From contig PLMA01000026.1 of NCBI GenBank assembly GCA_003141455.1, forward strand, positions 74,701 to 117,793: a stretch of DNA of 43,093 nt, in the 5' to 3' direction. The notes below the pieces were generated by a model. The model saw only the letters and a list, made by a program, of their open reading frames with translations, did not search any database and was not told the DNA's origin. The DNA comes from Chloroflexota bacterium (GTDB lineage Bacteria; Chloroflexota; Limnocylindria; Limnocylindrales; CSP1-4). The number at the start of each line of letters is the position of its first letter. Position 1 is the first letter of the stretch. Both the position numbers and the translations under genes were made by a program. Below are positions 24,188 through 32,472 of the stretch, piece by piece.

Positions 24188-25161
24188 TCCCGTCGGACGG
24201 CGAACGGCTTTTTCAGCGCCAGCCGACCAATCCGATCATCCGGGCCGCCGACCTGCCGTATCCCGCCAACGCCGCCTTCAACCCCGGAGCCGCTCGAGTG
24301 GACGGCGAGACGGTCCTGCTGCTGCGCGTCGAGGACCTGCGCGGCATCTCCCTTCTGCAGGTGGCGAGGAGCCGCGACGGCGTGACCGACTGGCGTTTCG
24401 ACGAGCAGCCGCTGCTCCAGCCGCTAACGGAGCACCCTGAGGAAATCTGGGGCTGCGAGGATCCCCGCCTGGTCTGGATGCCGGAACGAGACGAGTGGTC
24501 GATCGCCTACACCGCTTACAGCAATCGGGGTCCGCTGGTCTCACTGGCTATGACGCGCGACTTCCGCGAGGTCCGGCGGTTTGGGCCGGTCATGCCGCCG
24601 GAGGACAAGGACGCCTCGCTCTTCCCGCACCGTATCGATGGCCGCTGGGCCATGATCCACCGCCCTTCGCCGCTCCGTGGGGGAGCTCACATGTGGATCT
24701 CGTACTCTCCGGACCTGCGGCACTGGGGCGATCACACGCTGCTGATCGAGGCCCGCGAGGGCGCGTGGTGGGATGCCGACAAGATCGGCCTGGGACCGCC
24801 GCCGCTCGCCACCCCGGACGGCTGGCTCGTGATGTACCACGGCGCCCACCCCACGGCGTCGGGGCCGATATACCGCGTGGGCTTCGCGCTGCTGGACCTG
24901 GAGCGGCCGGAGGTGGTACTGCGCCGAAGCGACAACTGGGTCCTGGGTCCGCAGGCCGACTACGAGAGGGTCGGTGACGTCAACAAGGTCGTCTTTCCGA
25001 ATGGCTGGGTCATGGACGACGCGACGGACACCCTCTCCCTCTACTACGGGGCCGGCGATTCGGTCGTGGCGCTCGCCACCGCTCGCCTCTCAGAAGTGCT
25101 CGATCACGTGCGCCACACCCCAGCGCTACAGCATCGCCGCAACTCCGATTCGTCCGGGTAG
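24184..25161 (+). CDS. GH130 family glycoside phosphorylase/hydrolase
   Basis: A 325-residue five-bladed beta-propeller enzyme of GH130. Characteristic segments are FNPGAARVDGETVLLLRVED, WGCEDPRLVW (catalytic-region Asp), DKDASLFPHRIDGRWAMIHR and GHHP-like YHGAHP. Family members phosphorolyse or hydrolyse beta-mannosides such as Man-Glc, Man-GlcNAc or beta-1,2-mannobiose; which one applies here cannot be told. ATG 24184 overlaps the preceding stop. The gene ends about 97 bases before the convergent SRPBCC gene. Confidence 0.92.
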   Translation: MIPSDGERLFQRQPTNPIIRAADLPYPANAAFNPGAARVDGETVLLLRVEDLRGISLLQVARSRDGVTDWRFDEQPLLQPLTEHPEEIWGCEDPRLVWMPERDEWSIAYTAYSNRGPLVSLAMTRDFREVRRFGPVMPPEDKDASLFPHRIDGRWAMIHRPSPLRGGAHMWISYSPDLRHWGDHTLLIEAREGAWWDADKIGLGPPPLATPDGWLVMYHGAHPTASGPIYRVGFALLDLERPEVVLRRSDNWVLGPQADYERVGDVNKVVFPNGWVMDDATDTLSLYYGAGDSVVALATARLSEVLDHVRHTPALQHRRNSDSSG

Positions 25162-25257
25162 GCCATCGCGTCCTGGGGCGCGCGACGCCAGCGGTCACGG
25201 CTTCGGCCAGTGGCCGGGTGACAAGCCTCGACCAGGCAGGCGGCTACGTGTCCGAGC

Positions 25258-25650
25258 TCAAGGGTGTGAGAAGTACTCCCGCATCGGATCGAAGTAGTTG
25301 TCGCGCCAGCCCTGCTCGTAACCGGACTGGCCGTCCGGCACGTTCGTGTGATGGAGGGTGATCTTGGTCCCTTCCGGCACCGGGTCCAGTATCACCTCGA
25401 GCTGGGAGTCGTGGTCTGCCGCCCGAAAATCGGAGGTCCGCCACGACTGGACGATTCGCCGGCCGGGCTCCAGGGCAAGTGTCCGGCCACTGATATAGCC
25501 GCCCCAGGCCGTGAATTCGCCGCCCACGCGAGGGTCTATCTCGGCCGCGTCGCCAGTCATCTTGCCGTGCGCGTCGCTCGACATCCACGCCTCGTAGACG
25601 GCTTGCGGACTCGCCGGGACCACGTCCGAGACGGTGAACTCGTAGGCCAT
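25258..25650 (-). CDS. SRPBCC/AHSA1-like domain protein
   Basis: A 130-residue START-like ligand-binding fold of the activator-of-Hsp90-ATPase-homologue group. It begins MAYEFTVSDVVPASPQAVYE, has the family pattern KMTGDAAEIDPRVGGEFTAW and ends with a WRDNYFDPMREYF helix. Its ligand is unknown. ATG 25648-25650 has GGAGGG five bases upstream, so the longer ORF is rejected. It is divergent from the VOC gene. Confidence 0.88.
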   Translation of the reverse strand: MAYEFTVSDVVPASPQAVYEAWMSSDAHGKMTGDAAEIDPRVGGEFTAWGGYISGRTLALEPGRRIVQSWRTSDFRAADHDSQLEVILDPVPEGTKITLHHTNVPDGQSGYEQGWRDNYFDPMREYFSHP

Positions 25651-25832
25651 CGAATCCCTCCTTCGTCTGCCGGCGGCGCGCCGGATGACGAACCAGATTC
25701 TAGAAGGTCGGCCAGCCGTCGCGCGGCAGCGCCGCGGACCCGATCGCGCTTCGAAGGGTCGCCTCACGGAACATCCGGGTCCTGCGGCGAGCACCGGGGC
25801 GCGCTGCGCTTAGTGTTCCTTGCGAGCACGAG

Positions 25833-25884
25833 TCGTCCCGACCGGGACGACGCCCACGGTCCGCAGCTAACGCGGGAGCTGCGG
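25833..25884 (+). repeat. Two adjacent hairpins in the VOC leader region
   Basis: GTCGTCCC (25833-25840) pairs with GGGACGAC (25845-25852) around a 4-nt loop. Shortly after, CCGCAGCT (25861-25868) pairs with AGCTGCGG (25877-25884) around an 8-nt loop. Both are perfect 8-bp stems lying 35-86 bases before the VOC start, in the divergent region, and could act as a 5' leader structure or as operators. Confidence 0.45.
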
Positions 25885-25918
25885 CTGCCAGATGGACGGA
25901 TCGACCTGGAGGTCAACG

Positions 25919-26290
25919 ATGATCGGCGCAACGATGGTGGTGGCGACGCTGCCAGTCACGGACCTGGCCCGAGCGAAAGCCTTCTACGGCGAGACGCTTG
26001 GATTGGCCTTCCTGTGGGAGAACCCGGTCTCGGCCCGCTTTCGCTGCGGAGCCGGCAGCGAGCTCTCGATCTTCAAGCGCTCCCCGACGGTCACGGAGCA
26101 CACGCTCGCCCACTTCGAGGTGACCGATGTCGAGGCCACGGTTCGCGACTTGGAGGCCAAGGGCGTCGAGTTCCTCGACTACACCGAAGGACCGCTCATC
26201 ACGACCGGCCACATCGCGCAGCTCGGTCCCGCACGCGGCGCGTGGTTCCGCGACCCCGACGGCAACACACTCGGCGTCCGGCAGGGTTAG
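25919..26290 (+). CDS. VOC (glyoxalase/bleomycin resistance-like) family protein
   Basis: A 123-residue protein with two beta-alpha-beta-beta-beta modules. The N-terminal module is VVATLPVTDLARAKAFYGET, and the end FRDPDGNTLGVRQG is the standard VOC signature. Metal-dependent isomerase, dioxygenase, lyase and antibiotic-binding activities occur in the superfamily; the function here is open. ATG 25919 has GGAGG six bases upstream. It is monocistronic. Confidence 0.9.
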   Translation: MIGATMVVATLPVTDLARAKAFYGETLGLAFLWENPVSARFRCGAGSELSIFKRSPTVTEHTLAHFEVTDVEATVRDLEAKGVEFLDYTEGPLITTGHIAQLGPARGAWFRDPDGNTLGVRQG

Positions 26291-26482
26291 GGGCCGGAGA
26301 TCCGAACCAGCATCCCACTCCCGGCGCCGCGGCATCGCGCGCGGCTCACGTCCGACCGGATGCGCCCCGCAGGCGGACATCACACAACGGTTGGGTCTGT
26401 CTATCGGGGCAGCGCCGCCTTCGTTCCGGAAAGCCCGGCGTGCGTGTTAGGCTCCCGCTCTTAGCAATTCGAAGGGAGCCGA

Positions 26483-27481
26483 GTGTCGTTGCCGGTGCGG
26501 TCGACCAGGGTGAGGGTGTCTCTGGGCGCGGCCCTGATGATCTCGATATACGCGGCCGCCGTCGCGGCCTGCATGCCCGCCAACTTCACAGGTGGCGCGG
26601 CGTCTCCGACGACCACGGCCTCCCGGCTCGTCGGCGAAGCCAGCGCATCTCGTCCGGCCCAAGCGGCCACGCCGACGATCGTCGAGAGCGCTGCCACGCC
26701 GACACCGACCATCACGCCTGAGGCCCCGACGCCGACCCCCAAGCCCACGCCGAAGCCCACGCCGACTAAGCGCCCCACGCCGGTGCCGTATCGCGAGTAC
26801 CGCGTTCCGATCCTGATGTACCACAGGATCGTTCCGCTCTCGGAGGCCGGACAGGAGCCGAACGGCCTGCTCATCCCGCCCGAGATTTTCACGGCCCAGA
26901 TGCAGGCTTTGTCCGATGCAGGCTGGCGGACCATCACCCTGGGCGAGCTGGCGCAGGACATGCAGGATGGGACGCCAACGCCCCCGCGGACCTTCGTCAT
27001 AACCATCGACGACGGCTGGTGGGACGGCTACACGTACGCCTTCCCGATCATGCGCCGGTTCGGCTACGTGGCCACGTACTTCGTGGTGGCGAGCCGCATC
27101 GGCCAGAAGGACGGCCTTTTCCCCAGCGACCTGCAGGATCTGGTGGCCGCGGGAGACGAGATCGGCAACCACACAGAGAACCACGTCTCGCTGCAGACGG
27201 TGAACCTGGCGAGAGCCAAGACCGAGGTCGACGACGCGTCGAACAGGATCGCCGAGGTGACCGGCATCCGGCCCGTTTCACTCTCCTATCCCATGGGCGG
27301 AATCAACCAGGTCGCCCTTCTGGCTGTGAGTGAGTGCCCCGACCTCAAGATCGCGGTCACCGAAGGTTGGGGCGTGACCGAGAGCTGGCTCAACCGCTTC
27401 AACTCGCCGCGAGTGAGAGTCAACCCCACTACGAGACCGGACCGGCTCGTCGCGGATCTGACAGCCTGGACCGGCTTGTAG
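26483..27481 (+). CDS. Polysaccharide deacetylase (NodB domain) lipoprotein
   Basis: A 332-residue exported CE4 enzyme. The signal peptide ends with VAAC, a plausible lipobox at Cys30, followed by a Pro/Thr linker (about 65-105) with repeated TPKP units. The NodB domain includes VPILMYHRI, MT1 TIDDGWWDGY and MT2 HTENH, the metal-binding pair of histidines, so de-N-acetylation of a surface glycan or peptidoglycan is likely. GTG 26483 has AAGGGAG four bases upstream. It faces the minus-strand polysaccharide genes, with which it probably acts. Confidence 0.92.
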   Translation: MSLPVRSTRVRVSLGAALMISIYAAAVAACMPANFTGGAASPTTTASRLVGEASASRPAQAATPTIVESAATPTPTITPEAPTPTPKPTPKPTPTKRPTPVPYREYRVPILMYHRIVPLSEAGQEPNGLLIPPEIFTAQMQALSDAGWRTITLGELAQDMQDGTPTPPRTFVITIDDGWWDGYTYAFPIMRRFGYVATYFVVASRIGQKDGLFPSDLQDLVAAGDEIGNHTENHVSLQTVNLARAKTEVDDASNRIAEVTGIRPVSLSYPMGGINQVALLAVSECPDLKIAVTEGWGVTESWLNRFNSPRVRVNPTTRPDRLVADLTAWTGL

Positions 27482-27495
27482 TTTCTCCGGCGCGC

Positions 27496-27551
27496 CTACC
27501 GGGCCACGCTCTCCTCGGTGCGCAGCTTCTCGGCTGCCTCGTCGCAGATCG
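27496..27551 (-). pseudogene. Duplicated remnant of a glycosyltransferase C-terminus
   Basis: Bases 27499-27551 match 27693-27745, the last codons of the neighbouring GT4 gene, at 48 of 53 positions and in the same frame. A stop codon (27496-27498) stands in the same place as the real one. The fragment encodes ICDEAAEKLRTEESVAR against IYDEAAAKLRTKESVAR. In that frame a 26-codon ORF (27496-27576) remains, starting at an ATG preceded by GGAGGA, with a TGA just upstream. It looks like the tail of a lost tandem paralogue. Similarity ends abruptly at 27551. Confidence 0.75.
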
Positions 27552-27611
27552 TCTGATGACGAACGCGCCTCCTCATCGCTCCTCCGGCTGTGGTTCACGA
27601 ATCCTTCACAG

Positions 27612-27634
27612 CCTGCCGTCAGGCTCACGGCAGG
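27612..27634. terminator. Hairpin between convergent genes
   Basis: CCTGCCGT (27612-27619) pairs with ACGGCAGG (27627-27634) around a 7-nt loop. It lies between the polysaccharide deacetylase stop (27481) and the GT4 stop (27690), a suitable place for a shared terminator, although there is no U tract. Confidence 0.5.
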
Positions 27635-27689
27635 GTTGGCTGAGCGGTTCGAGCTGCCGGTGGATCAGGTCACTCGCCCCGGCTGACGG

Positions 27690-28892
27690 TCACCGGGCCA
27701 CGCTCTCCTTGGTACGCAGCTTCGCAGCTGCCTCGTCGTAGATCGACTCGATCGAGTTGACCATGAGCTCGATGCAGAAGCGCTCGTGGACCAGATCGTG
27801 GCCACGGCGGGCGATCATGTCCGCGTACGGGTGGTCCGTCAGCAGCTTGATGAGCGCGGCCGCCAGAGCGTCGCAATCGTTCGGCGGCACGAGCAGTCCG
27901 GTCACCCCGTCCTCGATCATCTCCGGGATCCCGCCCACGTTCGAGGCGACCACGGGCCGGCTAAGGGCCATCGCCTCCAGGACACTGAGACCCTGGGCCT
28001 CCCGGTATGACGGGAGAACGGCCACGTCCAGGGCGGCCGTGACCGCCGGAACGTCCTCGCGACGGCCGGTGAAGACGACGCGCTCGTTCACGCCCAGAGA
28101 CGCCGCCTCGGCCTCCAGTGCGTCGCGCTCAGAGCCCTCGCCGATGACGAGCAGCCAGGCGTTGGGAACGGCGGCCAGGACCTCCGGCCAGGCGTCGATC
28201 AGAGTGCGGTGGCCCTTCTCGGCCTCCAGCCGCGCCACCACGCCAACGATAGGCGCGTCTTCCGGAATGCTGTACTCGTCGTGGAGCGTGCAGCAGGGCT
28301 GCTGGTGGTTGTAGCGCTGCAGGTCCACGCCGTTGTGGATCAGGCTGACTGGGGCGCCGACGCGGCCCTCTTCACGGACCTTCTCCTCAATGGCCCGCGA
28401 AACCACGATGAGCCGGTCCATCAGCGGAGTGAGCTGCCGAATCGTCTGCCGATCGTCGACGCAGCGGATCCGGCTCGAGTGCACGGTGGAGATGACGGCC
28501 GGGCGCTTGCAGCCCTTCTCGCCCAGCTGCAGGGCGGCGAGCGTGCCGATCACCTCGGCCCGGTACATGTGGTTGTGAATGATCTCCGGCGCGAACGAAG
28601 CCACCGAGTCGGCCAGCTCCCGAACGGCCTTCCGGTCGTCCGGCTCATCGATGACCGTGACGTCGATGCCGGCCCGCTGGAGCCGCCGGACGCTGCTGCC
28701 GTGCGAGAGCGACACGACCCGGACTTCGTAGCACTCCGGGTTGAGGCGGGTCACTAGCGAGTGGACGTGCTCCTGCGCCCCGCCGTTCGTGCCGGTCGCC
28801 ATGACCTCCAGAACCCGCACTCGACCGCCGTCGATCGGCTCGCGGGCGACATTGTCGAGGCAGGGCTCCAGGATCTCGTGTTCGGCGCCCAT
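27690..28892 (-). CDS. GT4-family glycosyltransferase
   Basis: A 400-residue GT-B enzyme. The acceptor half starts RVLEVMATGTNGGAQEHVHS; the donor half has GVVARLEAEKGHRTLI, VFTGRREDVPAV and the EX7E-type stretch SYREAQGLSVLEAMALSRPV. It probably adds a sugar to a lipid-linked or surface glycan. ATG 28890-28892 begins two bases after the upstream acyltransferase stop; GGAGG is about 11 bases away. It is the last gene of the minus-strand glycan operon. A near copy of its 3' end lies at 27496-27551. Confidence 0.9.
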   Translation of the reverse strand: MGAEHEILEPCLDNVAREPIDGGRVRVLEVMATGTNGGAQEHVHSLVTRLNPECYEVRVVSLSHGSSVRRLQRAGIDVTVIDEPDDRKAVRELADSVASFAPEIIHNHMYRAEVIGTLAALQLGEKGCKRPAVISTVHSSRIRCVDDRQTIRQLTPLMDRLIVVSRAIEEKVREEGRVGAPVSLIHNGVDLQRYNHQQPCCTLHDEYSIPEDAPIVGVVARLEAEKGHRTLIDAWPEVLAAVPNAWLLVIGEGSERDALEAEAASLGVNERVVFTGRREDVPAVTAALDVAVLPSYREAQGLSVLEAMALSRPVVASNVGGIPEMIEDGVTGLLVPPNDCDALAAALIKLLTDHPYADMIARRGHDLVHERFCIELMVNSIESIYDEAAAKLRTKESVAR

Positions 28893-28894
28893 CG

Positions 28895-30070
28895 CTATCG
28901 AACCTCCGCGGGGGCCGTGCGCTGGACGAGCAGGCGTCCGATCGGTTCGCCGACCGCGCCCCATTCGTATTTGTAGGACTCGTTACCACGCATGAAGTCG
29001 ATGCGGGTTCGGCCTTGCTCGATGGCTCGTTGGATATACAGCGCGACCATTACCACTCCGGGGGACAGCTCTCTGGCGTCGGGTTCGACGCCGGCGTTGT
29101 AGTAGTAGACGGCTCGTCCGTCGTCGAACGTGACTCCGGCCGCGATACGACGGCCACCGACCGTCAGGAAGCTGAGATCCACGAGGCCGGACTGCGCGCA
29201 CTCCTCGAACAGCCGGCCGAAGAAACGACGGCTGGCGGCGCCGCCCTCGGTTGCCGGGAAGAGACCCTCCTCACCCCAGCGCTTCTGGTGCAGCTCCACG
29301 AAGGAGTCGAGATCGCGGAGTGGATCCGGCGAGCGCTCGAGCCGGACCTCGCCGGTCGCCTCGGCCCTGCGGATCTTCCGCCGTATCTCGTGGCGCTCCT
29401 TCTTGTCCAGCGTGTCAAGAAACGCCTCGAAGTCGGCGCCCGCGGGCAGCGTGAGAACCGGGCAAACGTCTTCCTGTTCCCGGGTGACGGACCAACAGGC
29501 CTTGGGGGCAACCCACTCGAACGACGCGGTCAGGGCGTCGGCGGCCGGATCGCCGGAGCGAAGGCGTCGCAGATCGACCATGTCCCAGCGCGACGGCTCC
29601 TCGGCGGCGAGCGCCTCCACTACGGCCTCGCAAACCGCCGCCACGTCGGCCGGCGCCGCCAGGACCGTGGCGTAGTCGGCGTGGTACGAAGCCCCGAAGA
29701 AGACGGCGGTCGCGGAAGCGGGGACTGGTCGGAGCGCGAGCCCGGCCTGGTGGCGGATGGTAGTTCGGGCCGCCACGTCCCCCGGCTCGAGCTCGTGGCG
29801 ATGCATCAGCGGCGCGATGCCGGCAATCTCGTCCGGGGCGGCCTCGTCCACCACCACGAGCGTCTGGTCGTGGGCGGTAGCTCCGTAGGCATCCCACCAC
29901 GCCCGCTGGACGCAGTGGCGCGAAAAGGGAGTGGCATAGAGTGTCGCGTCGACGAGCGCGTCCCAGGTTTCGGCCGGGATGGAATCGAAGGCACGTCGCG
30001 CGGCAACCAGGCGGTGCGGCGCGGCCGTCGCCCCAGCCGCGGATTCGGCCCGAGCGGATCCTGCTGTCAT
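28895..30070 (-). CDS. GNAT/FemAB-like acyltransferase (CelD-like, BioF2-like domain)
   Basis: A 391-residue protein with a C-terminal acetyltransferase-6-type fold (about 200-375). Characteristic stretches are DKKERHEIRRKIRRAEATGE, an RxxAAGVTFDDGRAVYYYNA strand, then DFMRGNESYKYEWG. Proteins of this type sit in exopolysaccharide clusters (annotated as CelD-like) and probably acylate a sugar or lipid intermediate. The ORF extends to a GTG at 30142, but ATG 30070 after GAAGAG is preferred; the start is uncertain. It is followed two bases later by the GT4 gene. Confidence 0.82.
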   Translation of the reverse strand: MTAGSARAESAAGATAAPHRLVAARRAFDSIPAETWDALVDATLYATPFSRHCVQRAWWDAYGATAHDQTLVVVDEAAPDEIAGIAPLMHRHELEPGDVAARTTIRHQAGLALRPVPASATAVFFGASYHADYATVLAAPADVAAVCEAVVEALAAEEPSRWDMVDLRRLRSGDPAADALTASFEWVAPKACWSVTREQEDVCPVLTLPAGADFEAFLDTLDKKERHEIRRKIRRAEATGEVRLERSPDPLRDLDSFVELHQKRWGEEGLFPATEGGAASRRFFGRLFEECAQSGLVDLSFLTVGGRRIAAGVTFDDGRAVYYYNAGVEPDARELSPGVVMVALYIQRAIEQGRTRIDFMRGNESYKYEWGAVGEPIGRLLVQRTAPAEVR

Positions 30071-30211
30071 CTCTTCGAACCGTCCGGACAGGCAGGCCCG
30101 CCATCGGGAAGGGAACGGCTGGTCACGTGGCGAGAATAGCACCGCTCCGGCCGAGCACCCTGATGCGGCCCCGCGGCGTCCCGCCGTGGCGACCCAAGCC
30201 TGCCTTCGAGC

Positions 30212-30337
30212 TCAGCGGCCGAGGATTCGCCTGGCCTCCTCATACTCGGCCTGTGTGATCTCGCCGCGGGCGAAGCGCTCGCGAAGGAGCTTGTCCGAGT
30301 CGGCCTGGAACTTATCGGGCCCAACTCCGGGGCACAC
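30212..30337 (-). CDS. Small SHOCT-domain peptide
   Basis: The last 27 residues of this frame, DKLLRERFARGEITQAEYEE and beyond, are a textbook SHOCT domain, a short oligomerisation module normally found at the C-terminus of larger proteins. From GTG 30335-30337 the peptide has only 41 residues and no membrane segment or other domain. It begins five bases past the GT87 stop, without an evident Shine-Dalgarno. The longer frame upstream overlaps the GT87 gene and looks spurious. It may be a real small coupled gene or the remnant of a larger one. Confidence 0.5.
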   Translation of the reverse strand: MCPGVGPDKFQADSDKLLRERFARGEITQAEYEEARRILGR

Positions 30338-30342
30338 GCCGG

Positions 30343-31497
30343 CTACTCGGCCGGTGCTGCATACGCGGCATCCGGACCGCGCCGCCCGTATGTCCGACGT
30401 TCCCGGTGAGCCTCGAAGAGAAGCACCGCGAGGACCCCGAAGAAGGTGAGCGGGACGCTGGCGGTCGCGGGCCAGAACGGCGACCCGTCGCCTGCGAATG
30501 CGAAGAACGGAATCCACCCTAGCAGCGGGATGGCAACGGCCCAGCTACGGCCGCGCTCCAGAAGCCACGCCGTCGGCAAGAGCAGAATCACCGCGTAGTG
30601 GTCCCACAGTAGCGGCGTCAGAAGCTGGCTGGCGACCACTGTGCCCAGAAGGCCGACCTCCTCCCGTCCATACCGCCAAATCAGTAGAACAGCCGCGGCC
30701 GCCAAAGCCGTAGAGACCAATTGCCCGGCTTCTGCCACCGCTTCTGGAAGCCCAGCCTGGTACAGAATCGCACCGGGCGAACAGTTGTGGGGCGTGGCAA
30801 CTGCCGACGAGACGCGGCCCAGGAGAGCCGCATAATCGGTCCAAGCAGAGACGCCCGTGAAGACCGTCGCGACAGTGGCCGCAGCCGCCGAGGCGACAAG
30901 GGCAATCGCTGCTGCCCGCCACCGGCCCGTCACAGCCGCCCACGGGATCAGAATCGCCGGCTGGACTTTGACCAGCACCCCAATGGCGATTGCGGCGCCT
31001 AGCGGCGTCGCCCGCTGGCGCCACCGCCAGGCGGCTGCAAACAGCACGAAGAGCAATGGCCCCACTTGCCCAAGCTTGACCGAGTACAGGAATGGCCAAC
31101 TCAGCGCCCCAAGGCACACGACTGCCCAGCGCACGTTGCGCCGGGTCGGCAAGAGGGCGGCGCCGAGAGGCAAACACAAACCCATGGCCAGGACCCAAAC
31201 TGCGCGCGCCATGGCTTCGGGCAGGAGCAGGAGCGGCGTTAGTGCCAGGGCAAAGGGTGGCGGGTACAGATAGATCGCGAAGCCGCCGGCCAGCGACACG
31301 GTCGAGTCGTAGAGCTTCTCGCCGTTGACGAGGCGGCGGGCCGCGGAGGCGTACGCCTCGAAGTCGTAGCCAAGGGTCTTGCCGGCCACGCCCAGGACCA
31401 GGGCCAGCATGGCGGCCAGCAAGAGCAGCGAGCAGGCCGGCACGAACGCGTCCGCCAGCCGCGAGCGTGACCGCGCCGACGTCTCTGGCGCGGTCAC
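30343..31497 (-). CDS. GT87/DUF2029-type membrane mannosyltransferase-like protein
   Basis: A 384-residue multipass protein with about ten hydrophobic segments. After the first helix it carries GYDFEAYASAARRLVNGE, the loop with the Asp typical of polyprenyl-phosphate-dependent GT-C enzymes. The later LTPLLWDHYAVILLLP is also typical of GT87. It likely transfers a mannose-type sugar from a polyprenyl-phosphate donor outside the membrane. GTG 31495-31497 overlaps the ALG5-like gene stop (GTGA), which fits donor synthesis and use being coupled. Confidence 0.88.
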   Translation of the reverse strand: MTAPETSARSRSRLADAFVPACSLLLLAAMLALVLGVAGKTLGYDFEAYASAARRLVNGEKLYDSTVSLAGGFAIYLYPPPFALALTPLLLLPEAMARAVWVLAMGLCLPLGAALLPTRRNVRWAVVCLGALSWPFLYSVKLGQVGPLLFVLFAAAWRWRQRATPLGAAIAIGVLVKVQPAILIPWAAVTGRWRAAAIALVASAAAATVATVFTGVSAWTDYAALLGRVSSAVATPHNCSPGAILYQAGLPEAVAEAGQLVSTALAAAAVLLIWRYGREEVGLLGTVVASQLLTPLLWDHYAVILLLPTAWLLERGRSWAVAIPLLGWIPFFAFAGDGSPFWPATASVPLTFFGVLAVLLFEAHRERRTYGRRGPDAAYAAPAE

Positions 31498-32333
31498 CGT
31501 TTGGACGTCCGCTTGGCCGAACCTGCGGTGGCCGCGCTTTCGGTAGCTGGCTCATCGGCAGCTGCCTTTGGAACGCGGCGATGGATGAACCGAATCCGAA
31601 CCAGGTCCCACCCCACCCGCAAAGCGAGCTTCGGTCGGGGATGCATGCGCGAGCCGCGCCTGTCCGCCCACACGACCGGTACGATCGCAATCCGGTAGCC
31701 TCGCCGCCGGGCCAGATAGATCAAGTCCACGTCAAAGGCGATGCTGGTGATTCTCAAGCGGCTGAAGAGATCGCGGGCAGCCGCTCGACGGAATCCCTTG
31801 AAGCCGCACTGGGTGTCCTTCACCGACCCGGTGGCCCAGAGCTGTGCCGCGAACCGGAAGAGCCGCCCGACCAGGCGCCGAAAGCGCGGCTGGGTGACTC
31901 GCATGTCCGAGCCGTCGGGCTGAATACGGCTGCCCAGGGCAACGTCGGCGGTCTCGAGCGCCCTGACCAGCCTGACCAGCTGATCGGGCGGCGTGGCCAT
32001 GTCGGCGTCCGCGAATACGAGGGCATCGCCCTCCGCGGCAAGCATCCCTGCCCGGACCGCGGAACCCTTGCCGCCGTGCGGGAGGGTCAGTAGCCTCAGC
32101 CAGGGGCAGTCGCGGCGAGACGGGGCAGACCCATCGGCCGCGAACTCGGGCCTGGCCCGCACGAGCGCGGCGGTCCCGTCCGTACTGCCGTCGTCGACGA
32201 CCAGTACGCTCACGCGCTCAGGCAGGTCCCCGGACGGCGCCGAGCAGAGATACGCGAACAGCTCGTCCAGCGCCGGCCCCAGGCGGGCCTCCTCGTTGTA
32301 CGCGGGCAGAACGATCCCGAGGCTGGAAAGCAT
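31494..32333 (-). CDS. ALG5/DPM1-like GT2 polyprenyl-phosphate glycosyltransferase
   Basis: A 279-residue GT-A enzyme of the dolichyl-phosphate beta-glucosyltransferase/mannosyltransferase type. It shows GIVLPAYNEEARL, VLVVDDGSTDGT, the metal-binding FADADMATP, and KDTQCGFKGFRR, which is diagnostic for ALG5-like enzymes. It would load a sugar on polyprenyl phosphate for the GT-C enzymes encoded next to it. ATG 32331-32333 has no Shine-Dalgarno. A TACACT box ends seven bases before it, compatible with a leaderless transcript. The C-terminus is Ala/Lys-rich and unstructured. Confidence 0.9.
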   Translation of the reverse strand: MLSSLGIVLPAYNEEARLGPALDELFAYLCSAPSGDLPERVSVLVVDDGSTDGTAALVRARPEFAADGSAPSRRDCPWLRLLTLPHGGKGSAVRAGMLAAEGDALVFADADMATPPDQLVRLVRALETADVALGSRIQPDGSDMRVTQPRFRRLVGRLFRFAAQLWATGSVKDTQCGFKGFRRAAARDLFSRLRITSIAFDVDLIYLARRRGYRIAIVPVVWADRRGSRMHPRPKLALRVGWDLVRIRFIHRRVPKAAADEPATESAATAGSAKRTSKR

Positions 32334-32340
32334 GATCGGG

Positions 32341-32346
32341 AGTGTA
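32341..32346 (-). promoter_or_regulatory. Candidate -10 box, leaderless GT2 mRNA
   Basis: On the minus strand TACACT is separated by seven bases from the ATG at 32333, which has no Shine-Dalgarno. Initiation would fall at or next to the start codon. No -35 match was identified. Confidence 0.35.
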
Positions 32347-32472
32347 CGAGCCCGCCCCCCGGTCCGCACCGCCCGCAGCGGCACCACTCGAGGCGTCGCA
32401 CCGGTCGGCGGACGCAGATAGGTCGTTCGTACCGGCTAGAGGCAGTCCCGGCCGGTGCTACGCTCCTCCACC

